64,000 bases of DNA from Brevundimonas sp. 357 (GCF_003938605.1 NZ_RHWX01000002.1:62001-126000), one strand, 5' to 3'; shown: positions 17,221-26,467, numbered from the stretch's first letter. The notes: generated by a model not told the origin, from the sequence alone. Program-made: numbers and translations.

Positions 17221-18819
17221 ATGCATCATCGTTTCATTCGCGGCGTCGCCGCTGCGGCCCTGCTGCTCGTCGCAGGCGCCGCCTCGGCCCAGGATTTTTC
17301 GGCCCAGCGCCTGTCGGATGAAATCCGCACCATCAGCGCGGACGACTTCCAGGGGCGCTATCCGGGAACGGACGGCGAGAAGAAGACGCTGGACTGGCTT
17401 CAGGCCCAGTATGAGGCCATGGGGCTGGAACCGGGCGGGCGGAACGGCGAGTGGCTGCAGGTCATCGATCTGAAGCGCCTGACGCCCCAGGGCGCGCCGA
17501 CCGTCGTCTGGACCGGGCCCGACGGCGCCCGGCACGATCTGACGCCGGGAACGGACGTGACCTTGCGGGCCATGAACGTGCGGGCCAAGGGATCGGTGGC
17601 GGATGCGGCCGTGGTCTTCGCCGGATATGGCGTCTATGCGCCCGAGCGGGGCTGGGACGATTACGGCGACCTGGACGTCCGGGGCAAGGTGGTGCTGGTC
17701 GTGGCGGGCGAGCCGGACGGCGACCTGTTCAACGGACCTTATTCGACGACCTATCAGTCGGGCGCCTACAAGGCGGACGAGGCCAAGCGTCGCGGCGCCC
17801 TGGCGGTACTGACCGTCGTTGACGCCGATCGCGCCTGGCAGCGTGAGACCGCTGGCGCGAGCCGTATTCGCACCCTGACGCCCGGCGCGGCGGACCTGGA
17901 GTTGACGGGGGCGGTCAACGGCGCGACGGCGCAGGCCCTGGGTCTGGACATGGGAGCGCTGAAGCCGCGTCTGGGGACGGGCGATTTCCGCGCCTTCGAA
18001 TTGCCGGGCGTGCGCCTCAGCGCGGCGGCCGAGGAAAAGGTCGAGATACTGCGCACCCATAACCTGCTGGCGCGGATCACGGGGACCGAGCGGCCCAATG
18101 AGGTGATCGTCTATTCCGCTCACTGGGACCATGTCGGCGTCAACGAGCACGCGGCGGGCGACGACAAGATTTTCAACGGCGCCTGGGACAACGCCTCGGG
18201 CACCGTAGGCGTGGTCGAGATGGCCCGTCAGCTGAAGGCCGCCCCGGCGCCGAAGCGCACCATTGTCTTCGCCCATATGGCGGCCGAGGAAATGGGCCTG
18301 CTGGGCGCATACGCCTATGTGGCTGATCCGATCTATCCGCTGGAGACGACGGTGGCCGACATCAACATCGACATGCTGCCCCTCAGCGGGCCGACCCGCG
18401 ACGTGCCGATCTTCGGCAAGGGGCAGAACAGTCTCGAGGACGACCTGCATGCCTTGGCGCAGAAGGAAGGCCGCTACGTCTCCGACGACGGTCAGCCGGA
18501 ACAGAATTTCTACTACCGCTCCGACCACTTCCCCTTCGCCCGCGCTGGCGTGCCTGCCCTGATGCCATGGCACGGGGTGGATTGGGTCGAGGGCGGCCGT
18601 GAGGCGGGCCTGGCGGCCTGGAAGGCCAAGTTCGGCGCCGATTACCATCGCCCCAGTGACGAGTGGTCGGCCGACTGGGATCTGAGTTCGGCGGTCGAGA
18701 ACCTGACCTTGCTGTACCGGCTGGGTCTGGATCTGGCCAATGGCGACCAGTGGCCGAGCTGGAAGCCGACTTCCGAGTTCGGCCAGGTCCGCGAGCGTAG
18801 CGCGGCGGCGCGGCGCTAG
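17221..18819 (+). CDS. Second exported M28 family metallopeptidase
   Basis: 532-aa paralogue of the preceding gene, with a signal peptide (MHHRFIRGVAAAALLLVAGAASA). The M28 site is present: SAHWDHVGVN, GAWDNASGTVGVVEMA, AAEEMGLLGAY, NIDMLPLSG and YRSDHFPFARAG; the PA-type region (FAGYGVYAPERGWDDY) is also conserved. Both proteins share the same domain order and the ending WPSWKPTSEFG / WPEWKPGSEFG, so they arose by tandem duplication followed by strong divergence. Likely periplasmic or secreted. Confidence 0.92.
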   Translation: MHHRFIRGVAAAALLLVAGAASAQDFSAQRLSDEIRTISADDFQGRYPGTDGEKKTLDWLQAQYEAMGLEPGGRNGEWLQVIDLKRLTPQGAPTVVWTGPDGARHDLTPGTDVTLRAMNVRAKGSVADAAVVFAGYGVYAPERGWDDYGDLDVRGKVVLVVAGEPDGDLFNGPYSTTYQSGAYKADEAKRRGALAVLTVVDADRAWQRETAGASRIRTLTPGAADLELTGAVNGATAQALGLDMGALKPRLGTGDFRAFELPGVRLSAAAEEKVEILRTHNLLARITGTERPNEVIVYSAHWDHVGVNEHAAGDDKIFNGAWDNASGTVGVVEMARQLKAAPAPKRTIVFAHMAAEEMGLLGAYAYVADPIYPLETTVADINIDMLPLSGPTRDVPIFGKGQNSLEDDLHALAQKEGRYVSDDGQPEQNFYYRSDHFPFARAGVPALMPWHGVDWVEGGREAGLAAWKAKFGADYHRPSDEWSADWDLSSAVENLTLLYRLGLDLANGDQWPSWKPTSEFGQVRERSAAARR

Positions 18820-18856
18820 GCGGCAACGGGGATGATGTCAGGGCGTTGAAGACTTC

Positions 18857-19324
18857 ATGAAGCCGCTTCTCGCCCTGTCTGTCCTGTGCCTGGCGGCCTG
18901 CGACCGGCCGGGCGCGGTCAATCCGCCGACCGAGCCGGCCCAGCCGGTGCAGGGGCCGATAGCCGCAGCGCCGCCGGCCCAGCGGCCGCCGGGCGCCGCG
19001 AGCATGTTGCCCGGCGCCGGTCCGGTCAGCTTCGTCGGCCGCTGGGCGGCCAAGGCCGAATGGTGCGCCCAGACCACCGGCGAGGGGCGCGCCATCGAGA
19101 TCACCACCACGGAATTCAGCGGCTACGAAAACCGTTGCGCCATTGTCGGCATTGATGAGCAGCCGGACGGCTATCAGGCGACGCTGAGCTGCGACAGCGA
19201 AGGCGTGCGGACGCGCGAACGGGTCCGCTTCGTCGCCACCGCCGAGACGCTGAACCTGACCTGGCTGGATCGGGGAACGGATCAGCCGGTTCTGCTGATC
19301 CGCTGCACGAGTCTGGCGGGCTGA
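18857..19324 (+). CDS. Small lipoprotein of unknown function
   Basis: 155-aa predicted lipoprotein; the lipobox LAAC places Cys15 at the mature N-terminus. A Pro/Ala-rich linker (residues 20-50) leads to a compact domain of about 100 residues with four cysteines (EWCAQTTGEG, NRCAIVGI, LSCDSEG, IRCTSLAG) that could form two disulfides. I do not recognise the family. It lies 37 nt after the second M28 gene and may be cotranscribed. Its stop is 4 nt from the convergent metY stop. Confidence 0.7.
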   Translation: MKPLLALSVLCLAACDRPGAVNPPTEPAQPVQGPIAAAPPAQRPPGAASMLPGAGPVSFVGRWAAKAEWCAQTTGEGRAIEITTTEFSGYENRCAIVGIDEQPDGYQATLSCDSEGVRTRERVRFVATAETLNLTWLDRGTDQPVLLIRCTSLAG

Positions 19325-19328
19325 AGGT

Positions 19329-20615
19329 TCAGACGGCGGCCAGGGCCTGATCCAGATCGGCGATGAGGTCGTCAATGTGTTCTATGCCGACCGACAGGCG
19401 CACGGTGTCCTCGGTGACGCCCGCCTTCTTCAGTTCGTCAGGCGACAACTGGCGGTGGGTGGTCGAGGCCGGGTGGCAGACCAGAGACTTGGCGTCGCCG
19501 ATGTTGACCAGACGGGTGAAGATCTTCACCGCGTCCTGGAAGCGGGCGCCCGCCTCGCGGCCGCCCCCCTTTTCAACGGATCTGACGCCGAAGGTCAGCA
19601 GGCCGGACGCCTTGCCGCCGAAATACTTCCTGATCAGCGGGTTGGACGGATGGTCTTCCAGCCCGGCGTAGTTGACCCATTCCACCTTGGGGTGGGCCTT
19701 CAGCCACTGGGCGACGGCGGTCGCGTTCTCGACGTGACGGTCCATCCGCAGGGCCAGCGTCTCAAGCCCCTGCAGAATCAGGAAGCTGTTGAACGGCGAG
19801 ATGGCCGCGCCGGTGTTGCGCAGCAGAACCGTGCGCACCCGGCCGATGAAGGCCGCGGGTCCAAGCGCCTCGGTGTAGACGACGCCGTGGTAGCTGACCT
19901 CCGGCTCGTTCAGACGGCGGAAGCGCGCCTTGTGCTCGGCCCAGGGGAAGTTGCCGCTGTCCACGATGGCGCCGCCGATGCTGGTGCCGTGGCCGCCGAT
20001 GTATTTGGTCAGGGAGTGGATGACGATGTCCGCCCCATGCTCGATCGGGCGGGTCAGGTAGGGCGTCGGCACGGTGTTGTCGACGATCAGCGGTAGGCCT
20101 TGCGCGTGCGCCGCGTCGGCCAGGGCGCCGAAGTCGACGACATTGCCCAGCGGGTTGCCGATGGACTCGCAGAAGACCGCCTTGGTGCGCTCGTCCGTAT
20201 GGGCGGCGATGGCGGCCGGGTCGGAGGCGTCGATGAAGCGCACCGTGACGCCGTACTGCGGCAGGGTATGGGCGAACAGATTGTAGGTGCCGCCATACAG
20301 GGTCGAGGTGGCGATGATGTTGTCGCCCGCCTCGGCAATGGTCAGGATCGCATAGGTGATTGCCGCCTGACCCGAGGCCACCGTCAGCGCCGCGATGCCG
20401 CCCTCCAGCGCCGCGATGCGCTGTTCCAGCACGTCCGACGTCGGGTTCATGATGCGGGTGTAGATGTTGCCCGCCACCTTCAGGTCGAACAGATCCGCCC
20501 CGTGCTGGGTGTCGTCAAAGGCGTAGCTGGTGGTCTGATAGATGGGCACGGCGACCGATTTGGTGGTCGGATCGGGCGAATAGCCCGCATGCACGGCGAG
20601 GGTATCGAACTTCAT
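19329..20615 (-). CDS. metY: O-acetylhomoserine sulfhydrylase / aminocarboxypropyltransferase
   Basis: Cys/Met-metabolism PLP enzyme (428 aa) that makes homocysteine from O-acetylhomoserine and sulfide. The N-terminus FDTLAVHAGYSPDP and the PLP lysine Lys204 in IHSLTKYIGGHGTSIGG are typical. RFRRLNEPEVSYHG and LVCHPASTTHRQL mark the MetY branch rather than cystathionine synthases. The leader between ychF and this gene can fold so as to hide its ribosome site (see the separate entry), which suggests translational control. Confidence 0.92.
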   Translation of the reverse strand: MKFDTLAVHAGYSPDPTTKSVAVPIYQTTSYAFDDTQHGADLFDLKVAGNIYTRIMNPTSDVLEQRIAALEGGIAALTVASGQAAITYAILTIAEAGDNIIATSTLYGGTYNLFAHTLPQYGVTVRFIDASDPAAIAAHTDERTKAVFCESIGNPLGNVVDFGALADAAHAQGLPLIVDNTVPTPYLTRPIEHGADIVIHSLTKYIGGHGTSIGGAIVDSGNFPWAEHKARFRRLNEPEVSYHGVVYTEALGPAAFIGRVRTVLLRNTGAAISPFNSFLILQGLETLALRMDRHVENATAVAQWLKAHPKVEWVNYAGLEDHPSNPLIRKYFGGKASGLLTFGVRSVEKGGGREAGARFQDAVKIFTRLVNIGDAKSLVCHPASTTHRQLSPDELKKAGVTEDTVRLSVGIEHIDDLIADLDQALAAV

Positions 20616-20663
20616 GGCGTCCCTGGAGAATTTTCAGCGTCAGTCGGGCTGACTCATCCAGGG
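20616..20663 (-). promoter_or_regulatory. Hairpin leader that can sequester the metY ribosome site
   Basis: In the metY direction, CCCTGGA (20663-20657) can pair with TCCAGGG (20627-20621), and the latter contains the AGGGA ribosome site six bases before the ATG. A second helix, GTCAG/CTGAC, is nested inside. I do not recognise a known SAM riboswitch class here, so this may be a simple translational hairpin. Structure inferred by eye. Confidence 0.4.
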
Positions 20664-20745
20664 CTTTGGCGACACCTGCAAGGGTATGGAATTTCAGTAA
20701 TTCTATCAGATCGGTCAGATTTTCTAACCGCCCTGAAAAACGACC

Positions 20746-21843
20746 CTAGTTGTTGAATAGGAAATGCATCACATCCCCGTCCTTGACGACATAGGCCTTG
20801 CCTTCGGCGCGCATCTTGCCCGCTTCCTTGGCGCCCGCTTCGCCCTTCAGCGCGACATAGTCGTCGAAGGCGATGGTTTCGCCGCGGATGAAGCCCTTTT
20901 CAAAGTCGGTGTGGATCACGCCCGCCGCCTGCGGCGCGGTGGCGCCGACGGGGATGGTCCAGGCGCGGGCTTCCTTCGGCCCGACGGTGAAATAGGTCTG
21001 CAGGCCCAGCAGCTTGTAGGCCTCGCGGATCAGGCGGTTCAGGCCGGGCTCTTCCAGACCCAGGGTTTCGAGGAACTCCTTCTGCTCCTCGTCGTCCAGG
21101 ACGGCGATTTCCGACTCGATCTGGGCCGAGATGACCACCGAGTTGGCGTTGTCCTCGGCGGCGCGCTTGGCGACCAGATCGGACAGCTCATTGCCCTTGT
21201 CGGCCGAGCCTTCCTCGACGTTGGCGACATAGAGGGCGGGCAGGGCGGTCAGCAGCTGCAGCATGTCCCAGGCCTTCTTGTCCTCCTTGGACACCTCGGC
21301 CAGACGCGCGGGCTTGCCGTCGCGCAGCTTTTCGAGCGCGGCGTCGATTAGCTTCAGGTTCAGCTGGGATTCCTTGTCGCCGCCCTTGGCGCGCTTCTCG
21401 ATCTGGACGCGACGACGCTCCAGGCTCTCGAGGTCGGCCAGCATCAGCTCGGTCTCGATGATCTCGAGGTCCGAGATGGGGTCGATGCGGTTCTCGACGT
21501 GGGTGATGTCGTCGTCGACGAAGCAGCGGGCGACGAAGGCGATGGCGTCGCAGTCGCGGATGTTGGCCAGGAACTGGTTGCCCAGGCCTTCGCCCTTGGA
21601 GGCGCCGCGCACCAGACCGGCGATGTCCACGAAGGTGATCCGCGACGGGATGATCTCCTTGGACCCGGCGATGCCGGCCAGGACGTTCAGGCGCGGTTCC
21701 GGCACGGCCACGTCGCCGGTGTTCGGCTCGATGGTGCAGAACGGATAGTTGGCCGCTTGGGCCGCCGCCGTCTTGGTCAGGGCGTTGAACAGGGTGGACT
21801 TGCCGACGTTGGGCAGGCCGACGATCGCGACTTTCAGGGCCAT
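20746..21843 (-). CDS. ychF: Redox-regulated ATPase YchF
   Basis: Universal Obg-family P-loop ATPase (365 aa). G1 is GLPNVGKSTLFNALT; switch and G3 are seen in FVDIAGLVRGASKGEGLGNQFL. A coiled-coil insert follows, and a C-terminal TGS domain ends in IPVGATAPQAAGVIHTDFEKGFIRGE and YVVKDGDVMHFLFNN. It binds ribosomes and influences the oxidative stress response in E. coli. It lies upstream of metY on the same strand, with 130 nt between them. Confidence 0.97.
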   Translation of the reverse strand: MALKVAIVGLPNVGKSTLFNALTKTAAAQAANYPFCTIEPNTGDVAVPEPRLNVLAGIAGSKEIIPSRITFVDIAGLVRGASKGEGLGNQFLANIRDCDAIAFVARCFVDDDITHVENRIDPISDLEIIETELMLADLESLERRRVQIEKRAKGGDKESQLNLKLIDAALEKLRDGKPARLAEVSKEDKKAWDMLQLLTALPALYVANVEEGSADKGNELSDLVAKRAAEDNANSVVISAQIESEIAVLDDEEQKEFLETLGLEEPGLNRLIREAYKLLGLQTYFTVGPKEARAWTIPVGATAPQAAGVIHTDFEKGFIRGETIAFDDYVALKGEAGAKEAGKMRAEGKAYVVKDGDVMHFLFNN

Positions 21844-21916
21844 GGTATTCCTCGTGAGCGCGAGCCTTTAGCCGGTTCGGGCCGGTTTGTCAGGCTCGCG
21901 CCGTCAAGAGAGCTTC

Positions 21917-22411
21917 CTACTCTTCGGAATCCACCACCGGCGGCTGCCTGATGGCCGCGTGGACGCCGATGGGGCCGGCCTTCTCGAACGTCAGGGTGAA
22001 GGAGGCGACGCCGCCGTCGATCAGCGGATCACGCAGGCCCATCAGCATGATGTGATTGCCGCCGGGCTTCAGCTCGACCGGTGTTCCGGCGGGCAGGGGC
22101 AGGCCGTCGTGAAGGTGAGCCATGCTCATGACCCCGTTCTCCATCTTCATCTCATGCACCTCGGCCGACTGGGCCAGGGCGGTCGAGACGCTGAGCAGAC
22201 GGTCGTCGGAGCCTGCCGTCAGGGTCAGGTAGCAGCCCCCGGCCTTGGCGCCGTTGGGCGTGGGGCGGCACCAGGCGTCGGCGACCTGAACCACGCCGGG
22301 GGCGACGGCCGCGTCCTTGGCGGCCTCAGCCGACTTTTCGGCGGGCTGGCCGCAGGCGGCGAGCGCGAGGGCGGCGGCCGACAGGGCGGCCAGGGCGAAC
22401 AGACGTTTCAT
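21917..22411 (-). CDS. PCu(A)C-family periplasmic copper chaperone (lipoprotein)
   Basis: 164-aa protein; the lipobox LAAC gives Cys20 as the lipid anchor. The PCu(A)C copper site appears as AEVHEMKMENGVMSM followed by GGNHIMLMGL, matching the His/Met spacing of the family. Such proteins carry Cu(I) in the periplasm and can deliver it to the cytochrome oxidase CuA site. The start at 22411 has a perfect AAGGAG eight bases upstream and lies 14 nt after the PepSY gene, so it is the last gene of the four-gene copper-uptake set. Confidence 0.9.
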   Translation of the reverse strand: MKRLFALAALSAAALALAACGQPAEKSAEAAKDAAVAPGVVQVADAWCRPTPNGAKAGGCYLTLTAGSDDRLLSVSTALAQSAEVHEMKMENGVMSMAHLHDGLPLPAGTPVELKPGGNHIMLMGLRDPLIDGGVASFTLTFEKAGPIGVHAAIRQPPVVDSEE

Positions 22412-22425
22412 GTTGAAGCTCCTTC

Positions 22426-23808
22426 TCAAGAGGCTGCGACGGGCTTGGGCCCGGTGAACGCCCGCACCGCCCGGTCGAGCAGCAGGGCGGCCACGAGGCT
22501 CAGTCCCGTCAAGGGATAGAGGATGGACAGGGGGATGACGATGCACAGCACGGCGATTCGCGCGCGCGGGCCGGGCGGCGCGGGCGGGGCGCCGGTACGG
22601 CGGCGCGACAGGCTGGGCGGGCGGCGCTTCCACCACATGATCAGACCGCTGATCGCCAGCAGCCAGACGGCGATGCAGCCGATCAGCATGACGATGCGGT
22701 TGATCCAGCCGTACTGGATTCCCTGGTGGACGGCGATGCCCCATTCAAAGCCCTTGGCCATGACGCCGAACTGGCTCCAGCGCAGATCGGCCTTCACCGC
22801 CCCGCTGGTGCCGTCGACATAGAGGCTGCGGGCGTCCTGGGCCTTGCGGGTCTGGCGAGAGACGGTCCAGGCCAGATCTGGGGATTGGGGAATGCTGACT
22901 GTGAAGGGGCGGGGCAGGGCCTGCGCCTGCGCGGTTTCAAGAACGCGCGTCAGACTGGCGACGCCGTGCCCATGCCCGTGGTGTTGGGCGGGCAGGACGG
23001 CGTTCTCCAGCGTCCAGCCCACGCCCGCGGGGGCGTCGTGGGGCTTGGCGTGGCTCCAGGGGCTGGCGGCGGCAGGCGCGGGCGGACGGCCCAGACCCGT
23101 GCCGCGCATGACGTCCATGAACCGATCGCCCCAGACGGCCGACCAAGGCATCCCGGTGACGGCGAGGAAGATGACCACTCCGCCGACGTAGAAGCCGGTC
23201 AGGGCGTGAACGTCGCGCCAGAAGGGGCGGCGGCGGGCGTCGCTCTCGCTGGGTTTCAGCACGGCGCCCGCGCGGCGGCGCGGCCACCACAGATAAAGGC
23301 CGGTGGCGCACAGGATGACGGCCCAGCCCGCGACGATCTCGACCAGAATGTTCAGCGCCGTGCCGATGGGGCCGCCGAACAGGCTGAGGGAGTGCAGCTT
23401 CTTGATCGTCTCGGTCGCGCCGCCATAGGCGGTGACGCCGGTGACTTTGGCTGTGTGAGGGTCGACGAAGACGGTGCGCTGAGCGCCGTCAGGCCTGTCG
23501 ACGCGGACGCGCACAGCCTGATCGGCGCGGGCGGGTATCAGGATATTCGCCGCACGGCCTTCGCCTGCGCGGGCGGCGGCGGCCAGCCACTGATCGGGAT
23601 CGGCCTGCTGGGCGCTGGCCGGAACCTGGATCATGGAGCGATAGACGGCGTGGTCGATCTCGTCCTTGAACAGATAGAGGCCGCCCGTCAGCGTCAGCAG
23701 CATCAGGAAGGGCATCACCAAAACCCCGGCATAGAAGTGCCAGCGCCAGACGGCCCGATAGGCGCCGGACATCACGTCCGGCGCCTTGGTATTGAGAGAG
23801 GCGGTCAT
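22426..23808 (-). CDS. PepSY-associated TM helix (iron-regulated membrane protein) family
   Basis: 460-aa inner-membrane protein of the PepSY_TM family, which typically accompanies TonB receptors and often handles reduction or passage of chelated metals. The N-terminal helix (WRWHFYAGVLVMPFLMLLTLTGGLYLF), PepSY-like periplasmic loops, a second helix (ILVEIVAGWAVILCATGLYLWWPRR), a third helix and a C-terminal pair are visible. Conserved histidines occur in KLHSLSLFGG, RDVHALTGFY and AVHQGIQYG. The ATG overlaps the TGA of the upstream receptor (ATGA), showing translational coupling. Confidence 0.88.
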   Translation of the reverse strand: MTASLNTKAPDVMSGAYRAVWRWHFYAGVLVMPFLMLLTLTGGLYLFKDEIDHAVYRSMIQVPASAQQADPDQWLAAAARAGEGRAANILIPARADQAVRVRVDRPDGAQRTVFVDPHTAKVTGVTAYGGATETIKKLHSLSLFGGPIGTALNILVEIVAGWAVILCATGLYLWWPRRRAGAVLKPSESDARRRPFWRDVHALTGFYVGGVVIFLAVTGMPWSAVWGDRFMDVMRGTGLGRPPAPAAASPWSHAKPHDAPAGVGWTLENAVLPAQHHGHGHGVASLTRVLETAQAQALPRPFTVSIPQSPDLAWTVSRQTRKAQDARSLYVDGTSGAVKADLRWSQFGVMAKGFEWGIAVHQGIQYGWINRIVMLIGCIAVWLLAISGLIMWWKRRPPSLSRRRTGAPPAPPGPRARIAVLCIVIPLSILYPLTGLSLVAALLLDRAVRAFTGPKPVAAS

Positions 23809-25877
23809 CAGTAGGCCCGCCGCAGGCCGACGAAGACCGAACGGCCCTCGCCGGGGAAGAAGACGGCGGTCTGCGCCTTGCTGGCGTCGGTCACGGCCGA
23901 GAACTCGCCGACATAGCGTTTGCCGGTCAGGTTGCGCGCGTCGATGTAGACCGAGGTGCGGGCGTTGATGTTGAAGCCCCCGGTCAGGCCCAGCACGGCG
24001 TAGTCCGGCGCCTTCATGGTGTTGGCGTAGTCGACGTAGGGGCTGGATATCCGCCATTCGACCGACGGGGTGACGAAGACGCCCGTCGGGTGGCGCCAAG
24101 TCAACTCGGCGCGATACTGATGCTGCGGCACGACCGGCAGGCGGTTGTCGCCCCAGCGCGCGTCGCCGTCGAAGCGGAAGTCGCTCCAGTTATAGACCTG
24201 ACGCAGCATGAAGGATCCGTCCGCCAGTTCGAGCGGCAGGGTCCAGTCCAGCCCGGCCTCGATGCCCTGGTGGATGGTCTTCTTGGCGTTGAAGGTGGCG
24301 ACGGGAATGTCGGGACTGGTGATGAAGTTCAGCATCTCGCCCTCGATCCGGCTGCGATAGGCGACCAGATCCCAGGCCAGAGGGGCATGACGGCCGCGCG
24401 TGCCGATCTCGCCGGTCCAGGCGTCCTGAACCTCGACCGGTGTGAAGCCGGTTAGCGGCGCCTGCACCAGGGCGCCATAGGTCGGCGGCTCGACCGAGCG
24501 GGTCAGATTGGCGAAGACCTGGGCGCCGCTTTCCGCTTCCCACAACAGGCCCAGACGCGGCGAGAACCACTCATAGTCCCGGCTGGCGTCATTGGCCGAG
24601 GTCATGCGGTCCAGATAGTCGCGCGTGGCGCGTCCCCATGAGCCGCCCGCGACCAGGGCCAGTTGGTCGGTGACGAACAGCCGCCCCTCGGCGAAGACGT
24701 CGAGGCCGGAGGCGTCCTGCCGCGCATCGGCGGTTTTGGCGCCGCGTCGGCCCGCCAAGTTCACATAGCGCAGGGCCTCGACCTCGCCCTCGCGCCACGA
24801 GAAGCCGTAGAAGGCGTCGGCGCGCAGGCCGCCGATCTGGCCGATCCAGTCGATGCGGGCGAAGGCGCCGCGCGTGGCGCTGTCCTGATCCAGCACCTGG
24901 AAGATCGGGTGATAGAGCGACTTCTCCCAGCCCCAGACGGCGCCCTCGAACAGGGTGGATTCATTGAAGCGCCAGCGGGTCTGGAGCGTCAGCCGCTTGA
25001 CCGTCAGATCGCGGGCCTGATCGCCGGACAGGGCGCTGGCGGCGGCCTTGCGCGGCGTGTTCAGCGCCTCGTTCAGCGTCAGGGAGCCGGGCATGTCCTG
25101 CTTGATGTCGGCGGCCTGGGCGATCAGGCGCACCTCGCGGTCCTCGCCGAAGGAACGGCCCGCGTTGACCGTCAGGCGGCCTTGCGACTGCCGGCTGTGG
25201 TCGCGCCAGCCGTCGCCCTGCATGGCGGTGGCGGCGGCGTAGATATCCCAGTCGCCATAGGTTTCGGCCACGGCACCGTGGGCGCGCACGAAGCCGTTGC
25301 TGCCGCCCTCGATCTGCATCAGGGCGCGTTGGCGGGCCGTGCGGCCGGTCGGGGTGACGAGGTTGATCGCCCCGCCCAACTGGGCCCCGCCGAAGCGCAG
25401 GGTGTTGGCGCCCTTCCACACCTCGACATAGCGGGCGCTGAGGGAATCGACGCTCTGGAAGTCGGAAAAGCCGTCGGCGTCGGCGAAGGGCACGCCGTCC
25501 TGGGCGAACAGGACGCCGCGCTGGTGGAAGCCCTGGGCGATACCCGAGCCGCGAATGGACAGGCGGCTTTCCTCGCCGAACCGCTTTTGCGCCAGCACGC
25601 CGGGGACGTTGCGCAGGGTGTCGGAAAAGCCTTGGACGAAGCGATCGGAATAGCTTTCGGCCGACACCACGGCGACGGCGCCGGGGGTGCGGCTGAGCCG
25701 GTCGCGGGCCTCGGCCACGACGGTCGGGTCTTCGGCGTTGCGGCGGCCGGTGACGATGATGCTGTCGACGACGGCGGGGCTGTCAGCCTCCGACAGGTCG
25801 TAGGCATGGGCGAGGGACGGCGCCAGGCAGGCGCCGATCAGCAGGGCGCACGGCGCCGCAGCGGTCTTGAGGGACAT
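23808..25877 (-). CDS. TonB-dependent receptor, probable copper transporter
   Basis: 689-aa outer-membrane receptor. Signal peptide (MSLKTAAAPCALLIGACLAPSLAHA), plug beginning SIIVTGRR with TLRNVPGVLAQKRFGEES and GGAQLGGAINLVTPTG, then a 22-strand-type barrel ending in FPGEGRSVFVGLRRAY with a terminal aromatic. Its downstream partners are a PepSY-TM protein and a PCu(A)C chaperone, and a DUF2946 protein precedes it; that set is known near OprC/NosA-type copper receptors, so copper is the likely cargo. Siderophore uptake is the alternative. The stop overlaps the next start. Confidence 0.9.
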   Translation of the reverse strand: MSLKTAAAPCALLIGACLAPSLAHAYDLSEADSPAVVDSIIVTGRRNAEDPTVVAEARDRLSRTPGAVAVVSAESYSDRFVQGFSDTLRNVPGVLAQKRFGEESRLSIRGSGIAQGFHQRGVLFAQDGVPFADADGFSDFQSVDSLSARYVEVWKGANTLRFGGAQLGGAINLVTPTGRTARQRALMQIEGGSNGFVRAHGAVAETYGDWDIYAAATAMQGDGWRDHSRQSQGRLTVNAGRSFGEDREVRLIAQAADIKQDMPGSLTLNEALNTPRKAAASALSGDQARDLTVKRLTLQTRWRFNESTLFEGAVWGWEKSLYHPIFQVLDQDSATRGAFARIDWIGQIGGLRADAFYGFSWREGEVEALRYVNLAGRRGAKTADARQDASGLDVFAEGRLFVTDQLALVAGGSWGRATRDYLDRMTSANDASRDYEWFSPRLGLLWEAESGAQVFANLTRSVEPPTYGALVQAPLTGFTPVEVQDAWTGEIGTRGRHAPLAWDLVAYRSRIEGEMLNFITSPDIPVATFNAKKTIHQGIEAGLDWTLPLELADGSFMLRQVYNWSDFRFDGDARWGDNRLPVVPQHQYRAELTWRHPTGVFVTPSVEWRISSPYVDYANTMKAPDYAVLGLTGGFNINARTSVYIDARNLTGKRYVGEFSAVTDASKAQTAVFFPGEGRSVFVGLRRAY

Positions 25878-25952
25878 GGAATTCGTATCCTGAAAACAGA
25901 TGTGCGGCCGCGCAGGCCTTCAGCAGGCGCGCGGCGTCGATGGGTCTGGTTT

Positions 25953-26339
25953 TCAGGCGTGAGGCGGGGCGCGCGACGGCGGTCGCGGCGGGGCGCGGGC
26001 CGGGGGCGGGGGGCTGGCGATGAAAGGGGCGTAGACGACGGCCTGCGTCAGACGCACGACCGGCGCCGGTTCCGGCGGGGCGGGCGCAGGCAGGGCCGCC
26101 AGCAGCGGCATGACGCAGGCGGCGCACTTGGCCCCCATATGCTCCTTGGCCGGGCCGTCGACGCCGCCGGACTGGATGGTCTGGGGCCCGTCGGCCGAGC
26201 AGATGACGATGGGCTGGCCGGGCGTGGAGGCCGCCAGCGCCGCGAAGGGCATCAGGCTGCCGATCACGATGGCGAACGTCGCCGCCAGGAAGGCCAGCGA
26301 GCGCCAGGTCGACCAGTTTTCTGCCTGAGAGCGGGTCAC
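25953..26339 (-). CDS. DUF2946-family exported protein
   Basis: 128-aa small protein with a membrane or signal helix (AFLAATFAIVIGSLMPFAALAAS), then a Cys/His patch (KEHMGAKCAACVMPLLAAL) typical of DUF2946 proteins, which lie next to copper-related TonB systems. The C-terminus is a Pro/Ala/Arg-rich tail of low complexity. It is the first gene of the minus-strand copper cluster, 75 nt before the receptor. A role in copper binding or sensing is inferred from the CAAC motif and the context. Confidence 0.72.
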   Translation of the reverse strand: MTRSQAENWSTWRSLAFLAATFAIVIGSLMPFAALAASTPGQPIVICSADGPQTIQSGGVDGPAKEHMGAKCAACVMPLLAALPAPAPPEPAPVVRLTQAVVYAPFIASPPPPARAPPRPPSRAPPHA

Positions 26340-26467
26340 GAGGCAGGGCTTAAACCTTCCCAGACGGGGAAGCTAGACCGGCGAGGGACGACACGGCGTC
26401 GCGCGCGGCCTCGACAAGATCGCTTTCGCAGTGCAGCGTGACGCTTGGACAGTCATCGAGGACACGC

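Noticed and set aside
20616..20745. SAM-II or SAM/SAH riboswitch upstream of metY
   Set aside because: The conserved cores of these classes are not visible; only a simple hairpin over the ribosome site can be supported.
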